Below, in pieces: positions 31,860-43,289 of a stretch of 64,000 nt of DNA. The stretch comes from Carnegiea gigantea. Lineage: Eukaryota > Streptophyta > Magnoliopsida > Caryophyllales > Cactaceae. The stretch is from NCBI GenBank assembly GCA_029747015.1, contig JAKOGI010002204.1:28501-92500 (forward strand). The letters are read 5' to 3'. Made by a program: the position numbers and the translations under genes. Each line of letters opens with the position of its first letter. Within the stretch, counting starts at the first letter, position 1. The notes under the pieces are model-generated. The model was not told where the DNA came from, searched no databases, and saw only the letters and a program-made list of their open reading frames with translations.

Positions 31860-33585
31860 TAGAATTGTTGCGCTTTAAAATTGTGTTAATTTGATATGTG
31901 ATGTTCATTTTTGTGAATTTTAATCTTGAAGCATGTTTGTTTAGTTTGAATAATTTATTTTTTCCGTAGAATATGAATTTGAATTGCGTTAGTTTTTTAT
32001 TTAATTTGTAAAATATATTTATTAGAATAAGTGGAGTAAAACATGTTAAGTATGTACATCTAAAATAATTATCTAATTATTTTTAAATGTTAAATATGTT
32101 AAGCATGTATAATATGTTTTATTAAAGTGAATAATTTAAGTAAAACAAGTTTGTTTATTATAAAATTTTAAATATGTTAGGCATGTATGTTTTTTGAGGT
32201 ATATTTAATTTTTTTATGATTTGTTTGATATGTTAAGAATTTTTGTTATATTTTTGCAAGAATTAGGTATGTTAAGTATATATTAATTTAAGTTTGCTAA
32301 GTATGTTAATAGTATTTTGTTATTTTTGTTTGGGTTTGTTTAATTAGATAAAGTGTGAAATAAGGTGTTTAATTTGTGCTTGATGCTTATTAAGGCTTAT
32401 GTGGATAAATAATATTGTTATGTTAAATTTATTTTTTTTAGCGTATATGTTTAATTTCATTAATTGTTATATTTTAGGTTTTGTGAGAATTTATTTTGAT
32501 AGGAAAAAAGTATAATGTAACTCTAATTTAATATGTAATGTATGTTGATTTGAATAATTGAAATAGTTGTGAGTACATAAGCATGTGTAATATATGTTTT
32601 GTTTTGGTAAATAGTTTAAGAATGTTAACTATGTTTGTTTTATGTTCGATTTGTTTTGTATATTAATTTTTGCTAAGTATGTGAATAATATTCTTTTGTT
32701 GAGATATGATTAATTTTTCATATGATTTTGGTTGGTTTAATATGTAATTTATTTTTGTCATAAAATATGGATGTGAATTACATTAAATTTTAATTTTATT
32801 TATGAAGTGTGTTTATTTGAATAAATGGAGTAAAATATGATAAGTATGTACATTTATAATTATTATATAATTATTATGAAATGTTGAAGTATATTAGACA
32901 TGTGTAATGTGTTTTTCTTTAGTGAATACTTTAAATTTTCTAAGTGTGTTTGTATTTTGTTTGATTTGTGATATATATTAATGTTTTGTAAGTATGTGAA
33001 GTGTATGTGTTGTTGAAGTATGTTAAGTATATATTGAGGTGTGTTAAGTATATATTAATTGAAGTTTGCTCATTATGTTAATTGTATTATATCTTATTAA
33101 TTTTATTTGGATTTATTTATTTGGATGAAGTACGAAAGTAATAATTTCATTTGTGTTTGATACTTGATTACATTTATTTTCACAAATAATATAGTGATGT
33201 GAAATTTTGGTTGAATTATTTAAGTATGTTAAGTATGTTTATTTTTTGTTTGATTTGTTGTGTATATTTATCATTGGGAAGTATGTAAAGAATATTCTTG
33301 TTTGAGGTGTTGTTAATTTTTTTGTTTGATTTGTTAAGTATTTTTATTTTATCTTTTGGGTAACAGTATTTTATTTTTTTGGGTTTGTTTATTTGAATAA
33401 AGTATGAAATAAATTATATAATTTATGTTTGATGCTTAATTGGGTGTGTTATGATATATTTAATAATTCTATTAAATATATTTTTATGTAATACATATAT
33501 ATATGTTGAACTGATTAAATAGATTTCTAAAAGATTTTTATTGCAATTAATTGTAGTTTACATAACAATTAAGGCAATCATATTA
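31860..33585 (+). other. CACTA long AT-rich 5' intron
   Basis: This is a non-coding, strongly T- and A-rich stretch with many degenerate copies of the word gttaagtatgt (and ttaagcatgt) scattered through it. It follows two short leader exons (about 31550-31672, ending at a GTAAGT, and a Pro-codon-rich one at 31760-31823). It ends with an AG just before the TNP2 start codon. It looks like a large intron in the transposase 5' UTR. Confidence 0.6.
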
Positions 33586-33592
33586 GCAACAT

Positions 33593-36166
33593 ATGGATGG
33601 GCCGTTGCATCATCAATGGATATATAGGAGAAGAAATCCTAATGGACATGGACTTAGAGATGAGTGGTTGATGGGAGTTAATATATTTGATGAATTTGCA
33701 CGAAATCAGGAGGAGTATAGAATTAATGGAGTTTATAGATGTCCATTTGTGAAGTGCAAAAATATGCAATATTTTGCACCTGATGTTGTAAAGTCTCATT
33801 TGTATAGAAAGGGATTTGTGAAGAATTATTGGTATTGGACAAGTCATGAGGAAGAAGATAATTCGGAAGCAAGGGGTGCAAGTAGTTCAGATTCTATGAA
33901 TTTTGATTACGATGACAGCGATCATAATCATATGGAGAACATGCTTCATGCTACCTTCCAAGCTAATGAAATGAACATGAGTAGCCATCATGACGTAAAT
34001 CATGAGGTATTTTACACTATGCTTGAACATGCCCAAAGACCGTTGTATAAAGGGTGTAACATAACTGAACTTGAAACATCTGTGAGGCTACTTAGTATTA
34101 AATCGGGGCACAACATGTCTCAACGTTGTTTCAACGAAGTTGTTGACCTGATGAAAGATATATGCCCTTTTGAAAGTGGCATTCCAAAAAATTATCATCA
34201 GCAGCTCAGAAAAGTGAGAGATTTAGGTATGGATGTTCAGGAGATTGATTGTTGTCCAAATTGTTGCATGCTTTATTATAAACAGGATGAGGGTTTGTCC
34301 GCATGTAAATTTTGTGGACATGCAAGACAATTACTAAAGAAATTCAACCAACGAGGTCATAAGGATGTTTCATATGCAAAAATGCACTACCTACCTTTAA
34401 TTCTAAGATTGCAACGACTGTATGCCTCAAAAAAGACTGCCGTCCATATGAGATGGCATCATGAGCACCGCCAAGAATCGGGTGTTCTCCGGCATCCGTC
34501 GGATGGATTAGCTTGGAAGCATTTCGACCAAAAGCATCCAAATTTTGCAGCAGAGCCTTGGAATGTAAGGTTAGGTCTTTGTGTTGATGGTTTCACACCA
34601 TTTTTCATATCTGGAAGATCGTATTCTGTGTGACCAATTGTTGTTACACCTTATAACTTGCCTCCAGATATGTGTATGACCACTGCATACATATTTTTAA
34701 GTTGTATTATTCCGGGTCCAACAAATCTAAAGAACAGGATTGATGTGTACTTGCAACCCTTAATTGATGAGTTGAAAATGCTGTGGGATGTTGGGGTGGA
34801 TACATTTGATGTTTCATGCGGGGAAACTTTTAGATTGCATGCCGCGTTGATGTGGACAATTAATGATTTTTCCGCCTATGGTATGTTATCCGGTTGGAGT
34901 ACTCATGGGTTGTTAGCATGTTCGGTTTGTATGCACCAAAATTGTGCATTCCAGTTACAGCATGGCCGAAAGCCATCTTGGTTCGATTGCCGTCGTCGGT
35001 TCTTGCTTCGAAATCATTGCTTTAGAGCTAATAAAGTTGCTTTTCGTAAAGGGAAGAGCATACTCATTGGCCCTCCCTTGAGGATTTCTGGTGAAATGTT
35101 GTCTGATAGGGCATCGATATTGCCTAAAGTAACTACAGATATCCATTTTTAAATTTCGGGATTTGAGGAAAATGAACATAATTGGACAAAGCAAAGTATC
35201 TTTTGGGAGTTGCCGTATTGGAAGCATCAACTTTTGAGGCATAACCTTGATATTATGTATATTGAAAAAAATTTTAGTGAAAATATTATAAACACAATTA
35301 TGGATGTTCCCGAAAAAACAAAGGATGATATCAAAGCAAGAATGGATATGTCTATTCTGTGTAGTAGGCAAGAGTTGAACTTGGCTACAAGAGGGTCAAC
35401 TGATAGATTGTGTAAGCCAAAAGCTAAGTTTGCACTGTCATTACCTCAAAAAAGGGCTGTCTGTCATGGTTGTGGGAGGTTCATGTGCCTGATGGTTATT
35501 GTTCTAATGTGGAAAATTGGGTGGATCCATCTAACACAAAGTTGCAAAATATGAAAAGTCATGATCATCATGTGTTTTTGGAGAATCTTCTTCCAGTAGC
35601 TTTTGCTGCTCTTTCGGAAGATGTGTTGGGACCCTTGGTCGAATTGAGTGAATTTTTCAAAAATCTATGCTCCAGTGAGTTACATGTTAGCATGCTGGAA
35701 GAGATGAACAAGAACATTGCTATAATTCTTTGTAAATTAGAGACAGTTTTCCCTCCTGGTTTTTGGAATGTCATAGAATATTTGCCCATTCATTTAGCCG
35801 AAGAAGCTTTGTTGGGTGGTCCTGTTCAATATCGATGGATGTATCCTTTTGAGAGGTATTTTGGCTAGTTGAAGCCTACGGCAAAGAACAAAGCTCGTGT
35901 AGAGGCATCTATGGTTCATGCATACTTAGCATTTGAGATTAAACATTTCGCGGAGTATTATTTTCAGTTAAGCTTGCATCGTCCAACTATTGGGCGTAAT
36001 GAGGGTATGCAGCAATTCGAACTATAAATGCCAACTCTATCGGTGTTCAACCGTAAGGGTACTCCATTTGGAAATCGAGGAAAAAGATATCTTACTGAGG
36101 CGGAGTACCGTGTCGCTCGCCTTCACATTTTACTGAATTGTGATTAAGTGCAACCATATTTGGAGT
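33593..36166 (+). pseudogene. CACTA TNP2 transposase, main exon
   Basis: TNP2 cuts and joins CACTA ends. From the ATG at 33593, residues 1-80 form the transposase-associated zinc module (RCPFVKCKN, with a following HLYRKGFVKNYWYW). The Transposase_21 domain starts near 34385 (LILRLQRLYASKKTAVHMRW) and includes LGLCVDGFTPF with a conserved acidic residue, NLPPDMCM, and DVYLQPLIDELKMLWDVGVD. A later domain reads LPVAFAALSEDVLGP and GGPVQYRWMYPFERY (DUF4218-like). Defects are a TGA for Trp at 34631, a TAA at 35150, a one-base deletion near 35467, and stops near 35866, 36025 and 36145. Otherwise it is well preserved. Confidence 0.93.
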
Positions 36167-36248
36167 AAGTATATCAGTTACTGAAAGTGTCATTTGAATA
36201 CTTAATAATAGTCGAATAATAATTAATTAATTTCATTCGTTAAACATT

Positions 36249-37265
36249 ACAGTTGGTTCAGACATCAATTTCGCGGTCATAATCCAAATGCGAGTGATGT
36301 GAAAGTTAACTTGTTTATCGAGACAAATTTTACACAATGGTTTGAGTGTAATGTAAGTAATTTTTCTTAAGTAACCTTCAACTCCTAAAAAATTTTTTGT
36401 AACTCTAAAGAGGATTACCTTCTTTTTTTCTTCATAGGTCAATTCTTATCGGGTGTTTAATGATGAGAGGCAAGATTTTTTGGTGAACTTATCTTATGGA
36501 CCGATTATGATAGTGGAATATTTTTCTGGGTATAAAGTTAATGGTTACCGGTTTCATACCAAGGCTAGAAATGAAGGTAAAGCAACATATAATTGTGGCA
36601 TGTGTGTCAAGGGAGTTGGCAAAGGTGATGAAGTATCAGGGGATTATTATGGCATACTTCATGAAATTATTCGTGTTGAATTTACGGGTGAGCCAATTAA
36701 AAAATGTGTACTTTTTAATTGTGAGTGGTTTGACCCGAATGTTCCTCGAGGGCTACGTTATCCTAGATTTACCCCATATCCCGAGGTTAATTATACTAGG
36801 CGTTATAGAAAGTTTAACCCATTAATATTTGCTGATACTGCAACCCAAGTGGTATATCTTAAGTACCCTGAGGGGATATCAGGAAAAGCGAATTGGTGGG
36901 TAGTTATACCTAACAAACCTTGCAGTGCTCCTAATGATAAGGATAATCTAGAACTTTCCTATCAATAGTTAGGAATGACAGCCATGAATGTGGATAATGT
37001 AATAGCCACAACATTAGTCGATGAAACAGCACAAGCTGATGATGTTGATGGACATGATTGGGGTGATGATCATGATGGGAATGGTGAACATGATGATGGT
37101 GATGAAGAGGATGAAGAAGGTGAATGGGAGGATGAAGCTGAAGACACTGATGATGATGATAATGAAAATATGGCATTGCAAAGTGGTGATGATGACGATG
37201 ACGTGTGTCCCACAATGATTGATTTAATCTTTTCGTTGTATGGATATTTATGCATGTGTATGTAG
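36249..37265 (+). pseudogene. CACTA TNP2, 3' exons with DUF4216 and acidic tail
   Basis: After an intron, 36249-36353 encodes WFRHQFRGHNPNASDVKVNL and ends at GTAAGT. The next exon, from about 36438, encodes VNSYRVFNDERQDFLVNLSY and continues through RFHTKARNEGKATYNCG to GISGKANWWVVIPNKP. This is the DUF4216 domain found at the C-terminus of plant TNP2 proteins. A TAG at 36966 is followed by an open, extremely acidic Asp/Glu-rich stretch (36975-37265) built from GAT repeats. Confidence 0.85.
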
Positions 37266-37378
37266 TTTTTCTTAATTGCAAACCCAGAAAAACAATTGTA
37301 TATATGTACTGTAATTTTTTCACTGACAATACTCTGAATATTTGCGCGGTATTTTTTTATTTTGTTCTTATTTGTTAG

Positions 37379-39088
37379 ATGTCTGGACTCAATGGTGGAC
37401 GTGGTCGTGGTCGTGGTCGAACGGTTAAGAATGATGCGGGTAGAGGAGCACCACAACCGACCCCACAGTATGATCCTGCTGATCAAAACTATGAAACAAA
37501 CATTTTTAGTGGAATGTTTGGAGGTTTTCTTGATCCAAGTCAACCATTCGGAAATTATTTTAGTAGTATGAATGAGCAATCCCATATGCAACCACCTTTG
37601 TTTGATGCGGGTATGTAGTCACCAATCCAACCCAATATTCCTTACATGGGTAGTACTTCAGCTACTCCATTACTTTATCAACAGTTTGGCACTGTTAGTC
37701 CACATTTCAACGGTAATCAGATTATGGGGCAACCTAGAATGCCAAGCCACTCAGTGCACAACGAAGGGGTCCAAAATAAAGGGGTAGGAAGAGATAGACA
37801 CAGTCATGCACCTGATAGTAAAACTGCAAGCACAATAATAAGATATATTTACAACCCGATGGTGACACGTAAGTTCATTACAAACTTTGTAACTTCTTCA
37901 GCAATAATATTCTTTTAATGCCTACAGTAATTACTTTTAACAAATTCTTTTTTTGTTATTAGTTTTGTTTCATATCAGGGCGTAGTTCAGAAAATTGTTG
38001 AAAGCTTTGCAGGTAAGTACCCATGTCCTTGGACCACGTGGGAGGAAGTTCCACAATCTCAGAGAGACATATGGTTTAATGAGTTCAAGGTTAATTATCT
38101 GTACAATGAATTTGAAAGTAGTCATTGGATTGTTTGAGATGTTTAATTACTAATATACTTCAACTTTGGTACAGAAACACTACTACTGACATCCAGACAA
38201 TGAAACTCAAATACGGCATAACTTTGAGTACAGAGGTGCAACTCGACTTAGGGACATTCTTGGATATGCCAGGAAGTACAACAAAAAGCCGAAGTGGTTA
38301 CCACCTAGTGTTTGGAATGACATGCTTAAACATTGGAGTGACGATGACAAGTTCAAGAAATTGAGTCAACAAAATAAAAAGAATAGATTGAGTGATGCTG
38401 AAGGTTTGGGTCCTTCGTTACATACATGTGGCTCAATTCCGATTAGTGAAAGGAAAATGCGCCTGGTAAGGAATGTGATTATTAATAAGCGTATTTCTTA
38501 TATATAATGTATGGTATGGATTGAGGTTTTCGTCCTTGTTCACATTTAATTGCTGGTTACTTTTTTTTCTTCAGGCCAAAGCATTAGGTAGGGAACCCAC
38601 ATGTGAGGAATTGTTTAAGGACACTCAATGCAAGGTGAAAGATAAAACTTTTGTAGATAAAAAATCTGCAAAAAAAAAAAATGTAAGTTTGGCACATTCT
38701 ATTCAGAGAATATTCATATGTTATAATTGTAGGTTTAGTACAAAATAGTTTTATTCTTGACAATTTTCAGGAGGATCATCACAACAAATGGAAGGAGTAC
38801 TCTCAAGCTGCAATTCAAGGGGGCTCCTAACTGTCACCTATGACCCAAGAAGAGTTTTAGATTAAAGAAAATCTGGACAAGAAAGGCCGTGTATATGGTT
38901 TTGGCATGGAGGGGGTCAAGTTGAAGAAATCAGCTACCATTGCAGCTGAACGTCACTTATCAACTAAGCATTTTGATCCAAGAGAGCAAGCGCAACTCCT
39001 CAATGAGAGCATAAACAAGCAAGCAGAGGTTATAACTCAAATAGCCAAGAAACAGGGGAAGACAGAGCGCATGCTGAAAAAGTTTTAA
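37379..39088 (+). pseudogene. CACTA TNPA-like protein gene (Transposase_24-like)
   Basis: This is the second gene of the element, thought to bind the subterminal repeats. It starts MSGLNGGRGRGRGRTVKND. Exons are separated by short introns: a Gln/Pro-rich N-terminus, then VSYQGVVQKIVESFAGKYP, then FEYRGATRLRDILGYARKY and KPKWLPPSVWNDMLKHWSDD, then AKALGREPTCEELFKDTQCK, and a coiled C-terminus ending near 39088. The middle blocks match the plant Transposase_24 (Ptta/En/Spm) pattern. There are stops at 37616, 38187 (a Trp codon changed to TGA) and 38860. Confidence 0.85.
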
Positions 39089-39434
39089 GATTTTTAAAGG
39101 TCAAAGTGCAAGTTCTTCCAGCCACATCAACTTGAATCCTGATGATGAAGAGGACTCCCAAAATGACAATGATGGTGATCTCACAAATTTATCTGACTCT
39201 GATTAGTTTATATGATTTGCGTGTAGTTTATGTGATCTGCATGTAGATCCAAAACAATAGTGTTTTATGAATGTCGTAATTAATATTTAATTTAGCACCT
39301 TCTTTTGGCAGATATAAAACTTCATATTTGGTAATTATTACTTATTACATTTCGTAATATATTTAATTTTTTTTGTTTTTGAGAACCAAATAAAATTAAT
39401 TTTTTTTAGGGGGCCCCTCTGCAGGCCAGGCTGC

Positions 39435-39625
39435 GCAGAAAACTGTCCGACGGGTTCATCAACGGGTGTTTCCCATTGGAGATTCCGTCGGACACCGTCG
39501 GTCTCCGTCGGAATATTTTCTACGACGAGCTGAATTCCGACGAGACATTCGACGTCGTATTTTCCGTCGGAGATGCATTTTGCCGTCAGAAAATTGATCT
39601 TTTTCCGTCGGCATATCCGTCGCAG
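39435..39625. repeat. CACTA right subterminal repeats
   Basis: Clustered ccgtcgg and related words (39485, 39493, 39501, 39509, 39566, 39605, 39618) mirror those at the left end. Confidence 0.75.
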
Positions 39626-39709
39626 ATTAGATGTATTTTTGTATAAATTTTCAACACACATTACATATATATACACTATACATAATCATAAAAGGACTCG
39701 AGAGTATGA

Positions 39710-40810
39710 CTACTCGGATGCAAGAGGTTCGTTGAAGAGGAGACACTCCACATCCCCCCTACTAGGTGGCTCTAATAAGGGCTTCAATCTATGCCGTTTA
39801 CTTTGAGTGTATGATACTTGGTGGGGTCCCTGATTGCAACCGCTCCATGAGGGAACGCTTTCACCACAACATAGGGGCCAATCCACCTTGACCACAATTT
39901 TTATGGGAAAAGATGAAGGCAGGAGTCATACAGGAGGACTTTTTGGCCGGAAGAGAATTGTTTCCTATGGATAAGCTTAACATGGAAGATTTTGGCTCGC
40001 TTTTTTTCTTAAACGGGTGTTATCATACACATCTCGCCTAATTTTTTCCAACTTATTCAAACTCAGTTTCCTTTCCTCACCCGCGGCTGTTAAGTCAAAG
40101 TTAAGGGACCAAATCGCCCACTAAGCCCGTTACTTGAGCTCAAAGAAAAGGTGGGACGGACGCCCATAAATCACCCTATAAGACGACATGCCTGGGGGGT
40201 TTTGTAGGCCGTTCGGTAGGCCCACAATGCATCTATCAACTTATCCACCCAATCCTTCCTATTCTTGTTCAAGATCTTTTCGAGGATTTGTTTGATTTGC
40301 TTATTAGACAGCTTTACTTGACCTTTCATTTGGGGATGGTAAGGGGCTGCAAGGCGGTGAAGGATAAAATACCTCTTTAGTAGTGTATCAAAGGACCTAT
40401 TGTCGAAATGGGTCCGTTGATCATTAATAATTGCTCTAGGCATCCCATATCTAGCAAAAATATTCTCTCTCAAGAATCTTGCAACCACCTTGGACTCGTT
40501 TGTCCTAATGGAGATGGCCTCCACCCATTTGGACATGTAGTCCACACACAAAAGGATGTACTCATTTCCAAATGAATTTTGGAATAGACCTATAAAATCT
40601 ATGCCCCATATATCAAATATGTCAACAACAATGATGGGGGTAAGTGGCATCATGTCCTTTTTACCTGTCTTGCCCAATCGTTGGCAATGCAAGCATCTTT
40701 TGCAATAATCAGGAACATATCTAAATAGGATAGACCAATAAAATCCACTTTAAAAAATTTTTGTCACCGCCTTCTCCTACTAAAATGCCCCCTACAAGAT
40801 TGATTGTGAA
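39710..40810 (-). pseudogene. gypsy-2 integrase
   Basis: The zinc module ends with [19 protein letters not shown]. The core has [34 protein letters not shown] and [14 protein letters not shown]. The third catalytic position, normally Glu in GQVE, is Lys here, which should abolish activity. The C-terminal segment (39710-39895) reads in another frame as GPYVVVKAFPHGAVAIRD, the chromo-like/GPY region common to Athila. Breaks occur near 40170 and elsewhere. Confidence 0.85.
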
Positions 40811-41089
40811 AAAAAAGTGAGGACATTAGGGATTTGATAATCAAGGATGCATCTTCTAATGATTTGGACCAGATAATATTTAAATAAATAAGGGCTATCC
40901 CATATAAAGAACCAAGCCATGGAAAGAAAATGGGCCCTATAATCCTTATTCCAACCCCTAGGCATTTCCCTGGTCACCAAATGATTCACTACGCTGGCAA
41001 ACCATGGCTGTAGTTGAGCCCTAAAGAGATGCTTATCAAGGAAACGATCACAAATAGAGGACTCGCTTGCATCGCTAGTCACTATCCTA

Positions 41090-42470
41090 GAGAGATGGTC
41101 TGCAATCGTGTTCTCAGAACCCTTCCTATCCTTGATTTTGCAATCGAATTCTTAGAGGAGCATAATCCATCTAATTAACCTAAGCTTTATGTTTTTCTTT
41201 TCAACAAGACGTTTTAAGGTGGCGTGATTAGTGAAAATAATGACATGAGACCCTATAAGGTAAGGCCTAAACTTTTCAAATTCAAAAACTATCGCTAAGA
41301 ACTCTTTTTCAGTCACAGTGTAATTCACTTGTGCATTATTCAAGATATGGCTTTCATAGTAAATTCCATGGGGTTTCTTATCAATTCTTTGTCCTAGAAC
41401 TACTCTAACTGCATAGTCTGATGCATCACACATAAATTCAAAAAACTCTCCTCAAACAGGAGGATGTAAGATAGAGGCCATGGTCAGTGCCTCCTTAAGC
41501 TTTGTAAGTGCCAAATCACACTCCTTAGAGAAGCGGAATGGCTTATCCTTGGCGAGGAGTGAGGACAAGAGTTTAGCAATCTTACTAAAGTCCTTAATAA
41601 ATCTCCGATAGAAAGCAGCATGTCGAAGAAAAGATCTTATGTCTTTCACATAAGTGGAGAGGGGGAGGTTTGCAATCAAATCAACTTTTGCCTTATCTAA
41701 CTCTATACCCTCGCTAGAGATAATATGGCCTGAGACGATCGCCCTCTTGACCATAAAATGACACTTCTCTCAATTAAGAGTCAAATGCTTATCTTGACAC
41801 CTTCTTGAAACCGTTCCCAAGTTAGCTAAACAATTCTCAAAAGAGTCTTCATATAAGGAGAAATCATCCATGAAAATCTCAAGGCATTGCTGGACTGAAT
41901 TGGAAAATATCGAGATCGTACACCTTTGAAAGGTGGCCAAGGTGTTGCGAAAACCAAAATGCATCTTCTTAAAGGCATAAGTGTCAAAAGGGCATGTAAA
42001 TGTAGTCTTTTCTTGGTCTTTGGGGGCAATGGAAATTTGTGTATATTCGAAATACCCATCAAGAAGGTAATAGAAAGCCCGTCTGACTAACTAGTCTAAG
42101 AAGGGTAAGGGAAAGTGATCCTTCTAGTGGCAGAGTTTTAACTTCCTATAGTCAATGTATACCGTCCACCCGGATTGGATTCTCATGGGAATGAGCTCAT
42201 CGTTGCCGTTCTGGATCATGGTGGTACTGGTCTTTTTAGGAATAACTTGGACGAGACTCACCCACTCACTATCCAAGATGGGGTAAATAATATTAAGATC
42301 CAACTACTTTAGGATTTCTTTCTTTACCACTTCTTCAAGGGTAGGATTCAACCTGCTTTGTCTATCCCTGTAGGGCTTGGCACTGTTCTTAAGGTGTATT
42401 CGATGTTGCACTATAGTAGGACTAATGCCTCGAATATCTCCTAAGGTCCACCCTAGAACGTCTTGGTTTT
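41090..42470 (-). pseudogene. gypsy-2 reverse transcriptase and RNase H
   Basis: RT blocks are NPTLEEVVKKEILK, DSEWVSLVQVIPKK, VYIDYRKLKLCH, then HFGFRNTLATFQRCTISIF, LEIFMDDFSLYEDSFENCL (catalytic F-x-DD), and KCHFMVKRAIVSGHIISSEG. RNase H begins [16 protein letters not shown] (first catalytic Asp kept) with [20 protein letters not shown] and [11 protein letters not shown]. There are several stops. The one at 41770-41772 changes the Trp of the usual LNWEKCHF block to TGA. Confidence 0.88.
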
Positions 42471-42497
42471 CCCTTGGAAAGCTAAGACGTGAGTTTC

Positions 42498-43280
42498 TTA
42501 ATCCGAATTTAAATCATTAGCAAGTATCACAGGAAAGGTTTCATTTAGACCCAAGAATGCATATTTGAGCGTGTTGAGAAGGGGTTTCAGCTTAAGAGAG
42601 GAGGATAACGACACACTAGGTGGTGCCACATGAGATGGAGAAGGAATAGAAGAGAGGGATGCAAGAACCAATGCATGTAATGAGTTATCACATTGTTGCT
42701 TAAATATAAATGTATCAAATTTAAGTTTATATTCTATACAAAATGACTCATACACACATGTCGTTAACTCCTCTTCATAATAAAACTCTGCTCCCCCTGA
42801 CGAAAAGTCACCCACCCAATTAAGGGTATGATGCTCAATGTCATCAAACCCCATTGGTTGCTTTTGGAGGTTAAATACATTCAATTCCATTTTCATATTT
42901 CCAAATGTTAACTTTGTTTTCCTATCCCTACAATTAATGAGAGCATTAGAAGTAGCTAGGAATGGTCGACTAAGGATGACTGGTATTTCATTTTCAGGAC
43001 TCATCACATTTAATCTCTAAAACTATAAAGTCAACCTGAAATATGAATTCTCCCACTTTAATCAACACACCCCTAACCATCCCTCTAGGGAGCCTAGTGG
43101 AATGGTCAGCCAATTGAAGGACCATCCTTGTAGGTTTTGCCCTAAACCCAACCTCTTATACACCGTGAATGGTAGAAGGTTAATACTAGCACCCAAGTTA
43201 AAAAGGGCCTGGTGAATATTGTGATTACCAATCGCAATTGAGATTATGGAGCACTCCAGATCCTTACACTTATGAGACAC
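42498..43280 (-). pseudogene. gypsy-2 aspartic protease region
   Basis: Reading starts KCKDLECSIISIAIGNHNIH. The active site reads NLGASINLLPFTVYKRLGLG, with Asn in place of the catalytic Asp of DLGAS. After a break, ENEIPVILSRPFLATSNALI and LTFGNMKMELNVFNLQKQP follow, the typical post-protease segment of Athila elements. It ends at about 42498, just before RT. Confidence 0.83.
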
Positions 43281-43289
43281 TTAGTTTGA

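Larger units (their letters stand above)
31352..39625 (+). mobile_element. CACTA (En/Spm) DNA transposon with TNP2 and TNPA-like genes
   Basis: This is an element of about 8.3 kb in plus orientation. Both ends carry arrays of ccgtcgg/ccgacgg subterminal words, the binding-site arrangement of CACTA elements. Inside are a TNP2-type transposase gene (33593-37265) and a TNPA-like gene (37379-39088). A candidate degraded terminus CACTC is at 31352, and no clear matching right terminus was found, so the borders are approximate. It has inserted next to the 3' end of gypsy-2. A handful of stops and one frameshift disable the transposase. Confidence 0.88.

Noticed and set aside
36931..37329. His-rich minus-strand frame
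   Set aside because: It is the complement of GAT repeats coding for the acidic tail of TNP2.
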